Assembly: GCA_002478945.1 (NCBI GenBank) | Contig: DLKM01000001.1 | Location: 84,484-148,483, forward strand | DNA: 64,000 nt | Direction of reading: 5' to 3' | Origin: Christensenella sp. UBA7588 | Lineage (GTDB): Bacteria > Bacillota > Clostridia > Christensenellales > CAG-917 | In this document: positions 1 through 6,470 of the stretch, piece after piece | Numbering within the stretch: position 1 is the first letter of the stretch | Layout of the letters: every line of letters begins with the position of its first letter | The notes under the pieces: model-generated | Told to the model about the DNA's origin: nothing | Databases searched by the model: none | What the model saw: only the letters and a program-made list of their open reading frames with translations | Translations under genes and position numbers: made by a program

Positions 1-1107
1 ATTCTTGTATCTCTCGCCTGCAAGCACGTTGTTGGTTGCCTGAACGCCCACCATTTGGCTCATAGGAGTTACGAGCGGCGGATAACCGAGGTCTGCTCTG
101 ACCTTGGGAGTTTCTTCAAGCACTTGCTCGAATTTGTCCATAGCGTTTTGCGCTTTGAGTTGCGACACGAGGTTGGAGAGCATACCGCCGGGGACTTTGT
201 AATTGAGTGCGTCCGTATCCGTTGCGAGCATCTTGGGATTGAGCGTACCGTCCTTAAGATAGCCGTCACGGATAGGCTTGAAGTAATCGTTGACTTTCTT
301 GAGCGTCGCGTCGTCGAGTCCCGTCTCGTAACCGAGCTGCTTGAGAGCAAAGTTGATTGTTTCGGTTGCAGGTTGGCTCGTGCCGCCGCTAAAGCAAGAC
401 GTTGCCGTATCGATTACGTCCACGCCTGCCTCGATTGCTTTCATATACGTCATATAAGCCATACCCGTCGTGCAATGAGTGTGCAAAACTACGGGGATTT
501 TGACTTCGTTCTTGATTGCGCCGATAAGTTCGTACGCCTCAAACGGAGTCATCGTGCCTGCCATATCTTTGACGCAGATTGTGTTCACGCCCATATTTTC
601 GAGTTCTTTTGCCATTTTTGCAAAAGCGTCGAGCGTATGAACGGGGCTTTGCGTATAACTGATTGCGCCCGATACCATCGCGCCGCATTTGAGTGCGGTT
701 TTGGTTGCGGTTTCAAGGTTGCGCAAGTCGTTGAGCGCGTCGAAAATACGAATGATGTCAATGCCGTTGTCAACGGATTTTTCCACGAACATCTTGACGA
801 TTTCGTCGGGATAATGCTTGTATCCCAAGAGGTTTTGACCTCTCAAAAGCATTTGCAATTTTGTGTCGGGCATTGCCTTGCGGATGTTGCGCAAACGTTG
901 CCACGGGTCCTCGTCGAGGTATCTCAGGCACACGTCGAACACGGCTCCGCCCCAGCATTCAACGGAATAATATCCCGCTTGGTTCATCGTCGGAAGAATG
1001 TCGGCAAATTTGGAATACGGCATACGCGTCGCAATCAAAGATTGATTTGCGTCTCTAAGCACCGTTTCCGTAAACAAAACTTTTTGTTTATTAACGTCGT
1101 TTCCCAT
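1..1107 (-). CDS. Biotin-dependent carboxyltransferase (oxaloacetate decarboxylase alpha / pyruvate carboxylase subunit B), 3' end missing
   Basis: Transfers a carboxyl group between oxaloacetate/pyruvate and biotin; cytoplasmic TIM-barrel enzyme. The first 369 codons are present and the gene runs off the left edge, so the C-terminal part and any biotinyl domain are not visible. The start ATG at 1107 follows GGAGG with good spacing. Residues 15-29 carry the family signature TVLRDANQSLIATRM (metal ligand Asp19); the barrel also shows Lys180 in CVKDMAG (the lysine that is carboxylated in the family) and the metal-binding pair His209/His211 in LHTHC. These match the known 5S/OadA/PycB active site. 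Whether it acts as a Na+-pumping decarboxylase alpha chain or as a split pyruvate carboxylase depends on partner genes outside the window. Confidence 0.93.
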   Translation of the reverse strand, partial: MGNDVNKQKVLFTETVLRDANQSLIATRMPYSKFADILPTMNQAGYYSVECWGGAVFDVCLRYLDEDPWQRLRNIRKAMPDTKLQMLLRGQNLLGYKHYPDEIVKMFVEKSVDNGIDIIRIFDALNDLRNLETATKTALKCGAMVSGAISYTQSPVHTLDAFAKMAKELENMGVNTICVKDMAGTMTPFEAYELIGAIKNEVKIPVVLHTHCTTGMAYMTYMKAIEAGVDVIDTATSCFSGGTSQPATETINFALKQLGYETGLDDATLKKVNDYFKPIRDGYLKDGTLNPKMLATDTDALNYKVPGGMLSNLVSQLKAQNAMDKFEQVLEETPKVRADLGYPPLVTPMSQMVGVQATNNVLAGERYKN

Positions 1108-1293
1108 AAGGGCCTCCAAAAAATAATTCATAGGAATTATAGCAAACTTTCAAATTCAACACAACTTGTTTGCGAATATATAGATAAAAAAATATTTATT
1201 TATTTTTCAATAACCGTAACACATCTTGCGATTTATACGTTTTCAATACGTTCGTACGATAATTCGAACGCAAACGATGCGTCAATAACAACG

Positions 1294-1324
1294 AAAAACC
1301 GCTTGCGACTTGCAAGCGGTTTTG
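1294..1324 (-). terminator. Intrinsic terminator after the lipoprotein gene
   Basis: A 10-bp perfect stem (1297-1306 with 1312-1321) with a 5-nt loop, followed on the minus strand by a T-run. It ends the 3501-1347 transcript. The rest of 1108-1346 shows no other gene. Confidence 0.8.
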
Positions 1325-1346
1325 CGATATATCTGCGTTAAAATCG

Positions 1347-2180
1347 TTATGCGGTTTTCAAACCGATGTTTATATCCATAAATTCGAGGCGAAGCCACAG
1401 TTTCTTAACGCCGTCCTCCTCCGTCATCGTAAACACTCCGAAAGGCTCGGTGTCGGGATTGTCCTTGACGTTGTAGCCGAGATAAATCGCGGTATATTGC
1501 TTTCCGTCGGAACCCGTGAGATACCTTATTGCGTATTGCGTGTCAAACGTAAGTCGAAGAACCGTGTCTTTGGGAATGAGCGAGAGCAAATTACCGGGGA
1601 GCGACTTGTTTTGCGCGACGTATTGCAACGCTTCTTTCACGCCCTCGTCCTCGTAGTCGAGTCCGTCGATGTTGAAGCCGAGGCTGTGTTGAATAAGTCC
1701 GAGCGCGCCCTTCAAATCCGCCGCCTCTATTTTTGCGGTAAATCCGGGGAACATCGGCTCGACGTAATAGCTCAAACTTTGAGAAATGTCTATACTTCCG
1801 AGCAAAGCGGATACGTCCAAGTTCAGTTTTTCGAGAATAGAATCAAGATTCCCGAACAAGCCGTCTTTGGTTTGCACTTGCGCGTGGAGCATACCGTCTT
1901 TGCCGAACTCGAAATAGGTTTGTTCCTGATTGAGCGCGATATTCTCAATCATATTCAACGAACCGCTTTCGCCGTCCTCTCCGCCGTTGATTTGCCCCAT
2001 AAAATCGGTGGTTTTGTTATCGATATAAAATCTCGTATTTTCGTTGAATTGCGCAGGTTTTGCATCGGATTTCCCCGATTTGTCGTCATTTTCATCGCAC
2101 GCCGCAAGCGCGAATACGCAACAGCAAAGCACAAGCGTCACAATTATTATTGCGGATATTCTGACAAAATTCTTTTTCAT
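1347..2180 (-). CDS. Lipoprotein of unknown function (277 aa)
   Basis: Secreted, lipid-anchored protein. A basic start is followed by a hydrophobic segment and a lipobox LAAC with the modified cysteine at residue 28, then an acidic linker. The mature part has no motif I recognise. It is moderately acidic and may be a beta-rich extracytoplasmic domain, but that is a guess. It lies 13 bp downstream of the SGNH esterase lipoprotein in the same orientation, so the two are probably co-transcribed and may act together at the cell surface. No catalytic residues can be assigned. Confidence 0.75.
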   Translation of the reverse strand: MKKNFVRISAIIIVTLVLCCCVFALAACDENDDKSGKSDAKPAQFNENTRFYIDNKTTDFMGQINGGEDGESGSLNMIENIALNQEQTYFEFGKDGMLHAQVQTKDGLFGNLDSILEKLNLDVSALLGSIDISQSLSYYVEPMFPGFTAKIEAADLKGALGLIQHSLGFNIDGLDYEDEGVKEALQYVAQNKSLPGNLLSLIPKDTVLRLTFDTQYAIRYLTGSDGKQYTAIYLGYNVKDNPDTEPFGVFTMTEEDGVKKLWLRLEFMDINIGLKTA

Positions 2181-2193
2181 TTTATCGTCCCCC

Positions 2194-3501
2194 TCAATAA
2201 TTTATCGGCGTATAGCCGTCTATTGCCGCAAAGTACGCCGCCGTCACTTCGTCAAACGTGTTCGCGCCGTTTATTGCGTTGTATGCGCCTTGCGTATCGA
2301 AACCGTCGATAGAGGCAAACATTCTTGCGATTTGGTCGCACTTGATAACTTTGTAGTTGGCAACGGCGTTTACGTCCGCCATTCCCCATTGCTCGAGCAG
2401 CTTTTGCGTCGCGCCTGCAATGATTGCGTGTCCGATATTTGACGGGTGCGTCCAGTCGGCATAAATGAGAGAACGACCGCGGCTGTCTGCGGTAAGATTG
2501 ACTTTGCCGTTTTCGTCAACGTCGGTATTCGCGTAATCGTCAAACACCTTGTTGATGTCCAAAACGTCGACTTGCATATCGGGGTTCTTCTCGTTGTATT
2601 CGTCTACGATTCCGTTGAGGTAATTGAGCAACTTTTGCGCCAATGCACGCACTTTTTCGATTGTGTCGTAACCTCTGTCCGCAAGCGCGCTGTATTCTGC
2701 GGCTTTTAACAAAGACGTACCCTCGAAAACGGGATTGTATACCTTTTGGAACACGATTTTTGCAGTCGGGTTGAGCTGTCTCAATCTCGCAACGATGTCA
2801 ACGATGTTTTGATATGTGGACGGAAAATTGAAAGTCGGGTCTTTGGTATAAGCGTTTTTACCGTCGAACTCGTCTCCGAACGTAACGTTGCCGTAGTCGT
2901 CCAACCACATAGAAGGACGAATAATATCGTCGCTTCCGCCGTCGTGCAAATAGTCGAACAAAGATTTGTCGTCGGCGTATTTTGCACGCAACGCGGCCTC
3001 GTTTTCATAGCCGCTGAAACAAGACAGGAACCACCTGTCGCTTCCCGTCATTTCTTGTTCTACGTCAGCCATTTCCATCATCAACGAGCCGAGGCTGAAT
3101 TGCAACATATTGTTGCCAAGTACGGAAATGTGAATTACGTCCGCTTGAGTGATGTGCGTCTTGATTTGAGTTGCGGTTTCGTCGTCTCTGTCTACAATCT
3201 GCAAAAGTCCGTCGCCTGCGTCTTTGTCCATCATTCCGCCCGAGGTAAGGTGTCCCGATATGGAGTGATTGAAATAACGCATATTGTTCGTTCTTCCGAC
3301 GAGAGCGTAATAACCGTAGTTATCCCTCTCCGATACGGGAGACGGACCTATAAGAGCTTCGGCTATGGAGTCTCCGAGATAAACGATAGTAAGTTTGTCG
3401 ACGTCGTTACCGCCGCCGTCTTTATCGTCGCAAGCAACCAACGACACGGCAAGCACCGCAATCAGAAGCACCGCAACGACGAGCGAAATGATTTTTTTCA
3501 T
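2194..3501 (-). CDS. SGNH/GDSL-type esterase lipoprotein
   Basis: Predicted surface esterase or lipase-like hydrolase. I start it at ATG 3501 rather than the upstream in-frame codon because residues 1-24 then form a clean lipoprotein signal (lipobox LVAC, Cys24). The nucleophile motif GDS is at residues 43-45, close behind the signal as usual for the family, and the C-terminal catalytic pair is in DWTHPSNIGH (about Asp349, His352). An Asn in a GNN motif around residue 120 fits block III. Length is 435 aa. The substrate cannot be told; in Gram-positive anaerobes such proteins often deacylate glycans. The gene is preceded by a promoter embedded in an inverted repeat and followed by a second lipoprotein gene. 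Confidence 0.85.
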   Translation of the reverse strand: MKKIISLVVAVLLIAVLAVSLVACDDKDGGGNDVDKLTIVYLGDSIAEALIGPSPVSERDNYGYYALVGRTNNMRYFNHSISGHLTSGGMMDKDAGDGLLQIVDRDDETATQIKTHITQADVIHISVLGNNMLQFSLGSLMMEMADVEQEMTGSDRWFLSCFSGYENEAALRAKYADDKSLFDYLHDGGSDDIIRPSMWLDDYGNVTFGDEFDGKNAYTKDPTFNFPSTYQNIVDIVARLRQLNPTAKIVFQKVYNPVFEGTSLLKAAEYSALADRGYDTIEKVRALAQKLLNYLNGIVDEYNEKNPDMQVDVLDINKVFDDYANTDVDENGKVNLTADSRGRSLIYADWTHPSNIGHAIIAGATQKLLEQWGMADVNAVANYKVIKCDQIARMFASIDGFDTQGAYNAINGANTFDEVTAAYFAAIDGYTPINY

Positions 3502-3540
3502 AACTACCCCCGTTATGTATTGCGTTAAACGCATAGTGTC

Positions 3541-3570
3541 AGTTTACAATAAAACAAATGTTTTGTAAAC
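3541..3570 (-). promoter_or_regulatory. Promoter with operator-like inverted repeat upstream of the SGNH lipoprotein
   Basis: On the minus strand TTTACA (3564-3569) and TAAACT (3541-3546) are separated by 17 bp. The same stretch, 3542-3570, is a dyad with perfect 8-bp arms (GTTTACAA / TTGTAAAC). Its overlap with both promoter boxes suggests repressor binding. The regulator is not known. Confidence 0.5.
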
Positions 3571-3594
3571 ATACAATATCAATAAAAAAAGAAA

Positions 3595-3619
3595 AACCTC
3601 GTCTTTTCGAGACGAGGTC
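3595..3619 (-). terminator. Intrinsic terminator after the cyclophilin gene
   Basis: Stem CCTCGTCT (3597-3604) with AGACGAGG (3610-3617), 5-nt loop, followed on the minus strand by a T-rich run. Confidence 0.85.
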
Positions 3620-3625
3620 GTTTCC

Positions 3626-4138
3626 TTACGCTTTTTTGACAAAAGACGCTTTTTTGATTTTTTGTTCCGCGAGCGGACGGTCGTTGTAATCGGTCTGAAC
3701 GGACGCAATGTTATCAACCGTATCCATACCCTCAACCACTTTGCCGAACGCGGCGTATTGTCCGTCCAAAAACTTTGCGTCCGCGTGACAGATAAAGAAT
3801 TGCGACGACGCGGAGTTGTAGAACTGACTGCGAGCCATAGAGATTACGCCTCTTTCGTGAGAGAGCGGATTGTTCACACCGTTGACTCTGAACTCTCCTT
3901 TTATATTCTCTTTGCTGCCGCCCATACCCGTGCCTTGCGGGTCTCCGCCTTGAATCATAAAACCGGAGATAACTCTATGAAAAATAAGTCCGTCGTAAAA
4001 GCCTTGTCCTACGAGTTTCTGAAAATTTTTGACGGTTATCGGTGCAACCGACGGCATAAGTTCCACTATCATTTCGCCGCCGTTTTGCATTGCGATTTTT
4101 ACATATTCGGTTGTTTCGTTCGTATCGATAAATGCCAT
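3626..4138 (-). CDS. Cyclophilin-type peptidyl-prolyl cis-trans isomerase
   Basis: Catalyses cis-trans isomerisation of prolyl bonds, assisting protein folding. The start at ATG 4138 (after AAAGAGG) gives 170 aa, the normal length of a single-domain bacterial cyclophilin; an in-frame upstream extension lacks any cyclophilin similarity. The active-site block is visible: FHRV with Arg55, Phe60, Gln63 and the GGDPQGTGMGG loop, then the SQFFI strand and the YAAFGKV strand near the C-terminus. No signal peptide, so cytoplasmic. It is a single-gene unit with its own terminator. Confidence 0.95.
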   Translation of the reverse strand: MAFIDTNETTEYVKIAMQNGGEMIVELMPSVAPITVKNFQKLVGQGFYDGLIFHRVISGFMIQGGDPQGTGMGGSKENIKGEFRVNGVNNPLSHERGVISMARSQFYNSASSQFFICHADAKFLDGQYAAFGKVVEGMDTVDNIASVQTDYNDRPLAEQKIKKASFVKKA

Positions 4139-4188
4139 AATTACCTCTTTATATATCGTTTTTGTGCATATAAAATGCCGTTTATGCG

Positions 4189-5391
4189 TTATAGACTGTT
4201 TTTCGCAATAACGGCGGCAACCGCCTTCGCACTTGAAAACGCCCATTGCAGATTGTATCCTCCGCAATCTCCGTCCACGTCGAGTGCTTCTCCTATCGCA
4301 TAAGCGTTTTTCGCTTTGAGCGACATAAGATTTTCGTCGAATTCTCTCGTATCGAGACCGCCCGACATAACTTGCGCAAGGCTTGCGTCTCCGAGACCCT
4401 CGATTGTAAATCTATAATTTTTGACGGCGTTTGCGAGCGCGCCGATTTTGCTTGCCGCAAGGTCGCTCGCGTTGCATCCCGCAGCCCATATTATTCGCTC
4501 CTGCACCTTGCTGTGGAAAGTGCCTGTAAGCAGTTGCGCCACCGTTGAATTGTTGTCGCGTTTGCGCAATATCTCCTCGACTTCCGCCTTGGAATACTCG
4601 GGCATAAAGTCTATCGTTAGCATATCTCCCGCTTTCGCTCTGCCTCTGGCAATCTCGCTCGACAGATTGAACACGGCAATTCCGCTCACTCCGAAATCTT
4701 TGAACAGCACCTCTCCCGTTTCGTATCTGTAACCGATGCGAACGCCCGCTTTGACTCTGACGCCCTGAAGCCCCTTGAGAGGCTCTTTGTCCGTGCGAAT
4801 AGGCACAAGGGATGGCGTAAAATCTCTCGACGTATGTCCGAGAGCCTTGAAAAGCGACAAGCTGTTTTTGCCGAACGTGGCAGGCGAACCCGTCGCAAGC
4901 ACCACGTTGTCCGCTTCGACGGAAAACGCCTCGTTGGGCATATTCTCCTTGCGTACCACACCGCTCACGGTAAAAGCGTCGTGAAAAGCGTCTATGGAAT
5001 TTACGACGTGCGCCGTGTATACGTCGACGCCGTTGCGCTCAACCGCCGCTCGCAAAACGTCGAGAACGGATGCCGCGCACTCGCTGTACGGATATACGCG
5101 CTTGTCGATGACTTTGGTCAACAAGCCCATTCTCTCAAAACTCGCTATGGTATCGTGCGCGTCGAATCTATCGAGAAAATCTTCCACAAAATTCGGCTTG
5201 TTGTAATGGACGATATTCATATCGAGATTGGTAAGATTGCACTTGCCGTTGCCCGTCGCAAGCAATTTTTTGCCGACGCGGTCGTTGCTCTCGAGAATCG
5301 CCACCGATAAAGCGGTCGGCAGTTGCGCCGCCAAAAACAGTCCGCCCGCGCCTCCGCCGATAATAATAACGTTATACTTTTTCTTATTCAT
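4189..5391 (-). CDS. NAD(P)/FAD-dependent oxidoreductase, BaiN/HI0933 family
   Basis: Flavoprotein of the HI0933/YhiN/BaiN family (about 400 aa, as here). The N-terminal dinucleotide-binding motif GGGAGG is at residues 12-17, followed by the family-typical GKKLLATGNGKCNLTN segment; a second FAD contact is ATGSP, and the C-terminal block GEALDVDGDCGGYNLQWAFSSA is the hallmark FAD-closing motif. In gut Clostridia one member reduces a bile-acid intermediate, but most members have no proven substrate, so I do not assign bile-acid activity. The upstream ribosome site is weak. Neighbours give no pathway context. Confidence 0.92.
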   Translation of the reverse strand: MNKKKYNVIIIGGGAGGLFLAAQLPTALSVAILESNDRVGKKLLATGNGKCNLTNLDMNIVHYNKPNFVEDFLDRFDAHDTIASFERMGLLTKVIDKRVYPYSECAASVLDVLRAAVERNGVDVYTAHVVNSIDAFHDAFTVSGVVRKENMPNEAFSVEADNVVLATGSPATFGKNSLSLFKALGHTSRDFTPSLVPIRTDKEPLKGLQGVRVKAGVRIGYRYETGEVLFKDFGVSGIAVFNLSSEIARGRAKAGDMLTIDFMPEYSKAEVEEILRKRDNNSTVAQLLTGTFHSKVQERIIWAAGCNASDLAASKIGALANAVKNYRFTIEGLGDASLAQVMSGGLDTREFDENLMSLKAKNAYAIGEALDVDGDCGGYNLQWAFSSAKAVAAVIAKNSL

Positions 5392-5452
5392 AGCAACATT
5401 CTAACACACGCAAACGTATAAATCAATTTTTTTCCAAAATATCGCAAAACAC

Positions 5453-5481
5453 TTGTCAAACAATCAGGATTAGTGTATTAT
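5453..5481 (+). promoter_or_regulatory. Promoter of tRNA-Val
   Basis: TTGTCA (5453-5458), 17-bp spacer, TATTAT (5476-5481), 12 bp before the tRNA 5' end. Confidence 0.7.
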
Positions 5482-5493
5482 AACTCTTGCTTT

Positions 5494-5570
5494 GGAGGCA
5501 TAGCCCAGTTGGTTAGAGCGCTACGTTGACATCGTAGAGGTCATAAGTTCGAGTCTTATTGTCTCCACCA
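5494..5570 (+). tRNA. tRNA-Val (anticodon GAC)
   Basis: A 77-nt cloverleaf including encoded CCA. Acceptor GGAGGCA pairs with TGTCTCC; the anticodon stem CTACG/CGTAG encloses the loop TTGACAT, giving anticodon GAC. The T-arm is ATAAG TTCGAGT CTTAT. Its last 20 bases recur at 5740-5759, marking it as an integration site. Confidence 0.96.
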
Positions 5571-5577
5571 ACAATTC

Positions 5578-5608
5578 GAAAACCCTACTGTTTAGTAGGG
5601 TTTTTCTT
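5578..5608 (+). terminator. Terminator of tRNA-Val
   Basis: Stem AACCCTACT (5581-5589) / AGTAGGGTT (5594-5602), loop GTTT, then a T-run. The same hairpin sequence recurs beside tRNA-Ser at 43156-43180. Confidence 0.88.
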
Positions 5609-5642
5609 TTGTCGCTGTTTCCAATCTCACTCGAACTCGGCG

Positions 5643-5701
5643 GTATGTCTACCGCCTCCGCCCCTTCGGTGCGGTTATGCCCCACGGTCATATTGCACGC
5701 T
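5643..5701 (+). repeat. 59-bp direct repeat, left copy (island 1 boundary)
   Basis: Matches 20742-20800 in the same orientation with about 6 differences over 59 positions. The last 25 bases are identical in both. The two copies enclose the phosphorothioation operon. No protein is encoded. Confidence 0.8.
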
Positions 5702-5739
5702 TCGCTTCCAAATGCAAGCATTTTCGCTCGCTGTTGGAC

Positions 5740-5759
5740 GAGTCTTATTGTCTCCACCA
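5740..5759 (+). repeat. att-like duplicate of the tRNA-Val 3' end
   Basis: A perfect 20-bp copy of tRNA positions 5551-5570 (GAGTCTTATT then GTCTCCACCA). Such duplications are the usual footprint of integration at a tRNA 3' end. It is directly followed by a second, unrelated terminator, so the unit looks like a replacement tRNA end supplied by an element. Confidence 0.85.
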
Positions 5760-5765
5760 CACGAT

Positions 5766-5811
5766 AACCATCCGCACCTGTCGCACTTACAGGAGCGGAT
5801 GGTTTATTTTT
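5766..5811 (+). terminator. Second terminator behind the tRNA-Val 3'-end copy
   Basis: Stem AACCATCCGC (5766-5775) / GCGGATGGTT (5795-5804) with an inner CCTGT/ACAGG stem and a T-run. Confidence 0.85.
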
Positions 5812-5887
5812 ATCAAACATTTTATAGTTTATTGGCAAACACAAATCTTTGTTCCTTAATAAGCGATTATTCTATCGAATAAGTTAT

Positions 5888-6085
5888 TCAAGAGTGTTTT
5901 GGTGATGCGCTTAATGCTTTTCGCAGGTATTTTTCTGCCTCATCTCGCGATAAATCAAGTGACAATTTGTTTTCTTCATTCGCTATTTCTTTTTCCATGT
6001 CGGCTTTATCGTTTTCAAGCTTAATCAATCTTTCTTTTATGCTTGTACCTTCTTGTGTCAAAACTACTGCACGTCCAACAGGCAA
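5888..6085 (-). pseudogene. Short coiled-coil fragment, possible remnant of a serine recombinase
   Basis: About 65-75 codons, open from a stop near 6112. The visible protein ends in a heptad-like, highly charged segment (KLENDKADMEKEIANEENKL) followed by DLSRDEAEKYLRKAL. This resembles the C-terminal coiled coil of large serine recombinases, and the position beside an att-like repeat fits. There is no catalytic domain, no convincing ribosome site, and only a TTG could start it. I treat it as a decayed piece of an integration module; the recombinase identity is weak. From 5812 to 5887 and 6086 to 6210 I see nothing else. Confidence 0.35.
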
Positions 6086-6214
6086 AAAGTTCTTATGTTT
6101 TTGTGTCTGTTATCATTTTTAATGTCCTATTTTTGAGACGTGTAAAATGATAAGATCTTGGTAATAAAAGGTAATCGCATCTTTTAGACTAATGTAAATT
6201 ACATTGTATCTATC

Positions 6215-6261
6215 TTGACACCTGCTGTTAATTTATGTTAAAATGAGTTAAATCATTTTAA
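6215..6261 (+). promoter_or_regulatory. Promoter and perfect dyad operator of the defence operon
   Basis: TTGACA (6215-6220), 18-bp spacer, TAAAAT (6239-6244). Overlapping the -10 box is a perfect inverted repeat TTAAAATGA-N6-TCATTTTAA (6238-6261). It lies 14 bp before the XRE regulator gene, so autoregulation by that protein is the simple reading. Confidence 0.75.
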
Positions 6262-6275
6262 TTCGAGGTGTATCG

Positions 6276-6467
6276 ATGACATTTGCCGAGAAAGTGAAAT
6301 ATGTTAGAGGTGTTTTGCTCATAAGCCAAAAAGATCTTGCTAAAGAGTTGGGTGTGTCTAACGTAACAATCAATAGATGGGAAAACGGTGTTATCAACCC
6401 TTCATTTCTAACTGAGAAAAAGTTTGAAGCTTTTTGCAATGCTTGTGGAATTGAAATAAAGGAATAA
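6276..6467 (+). CDS. Small XRE-family helix-turn-helix regulator
   Basis: A 63-aa protein that is essentially one HTH_3/XRE DNA-binding domain: VRGVLLISQKDLAKELGV (helices 1-2) and SNVTINRWENGV (recognition helix) with the family-typical W-E-N-G. No effector or oligomerisation domain. The ATG follows GAGGTG with good spacing. It is the first gene of the phosphorothioation operon, 3 bp before the next gene, and sits right behind a perfect dyad overlapping the promoter. I infer that it represses the whole operon, keeping modification and restriction in balance. Confidence 0.9.
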   Translation: MTFAEKVKYVRGVLLISQKDLAKELGVSNVTINRWENGVINPSFLTEKKFEAFCNACGIEIKE

Positions 6468-6470
6468 CAT

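Noticed and set aside
55..1341. Long plus-strand open frame over the carboxyltransferase gene
   Set aside because: It is antisense to a clearly conserved enzyme and its product has biased Cys/His/Arg composition with no family pattern.
2746..3528. Plus-strand open frame opposite the SGNH lipoprotein
   Set aside because: Mirror of the real gene; no ribosome site or recognisable domain.
4189..5391. Assigning the flavoprotein to bile-acid dehydroxylation
   Set aside because: The family match is real, but no other bai genes are present and most members have unproven substrates.
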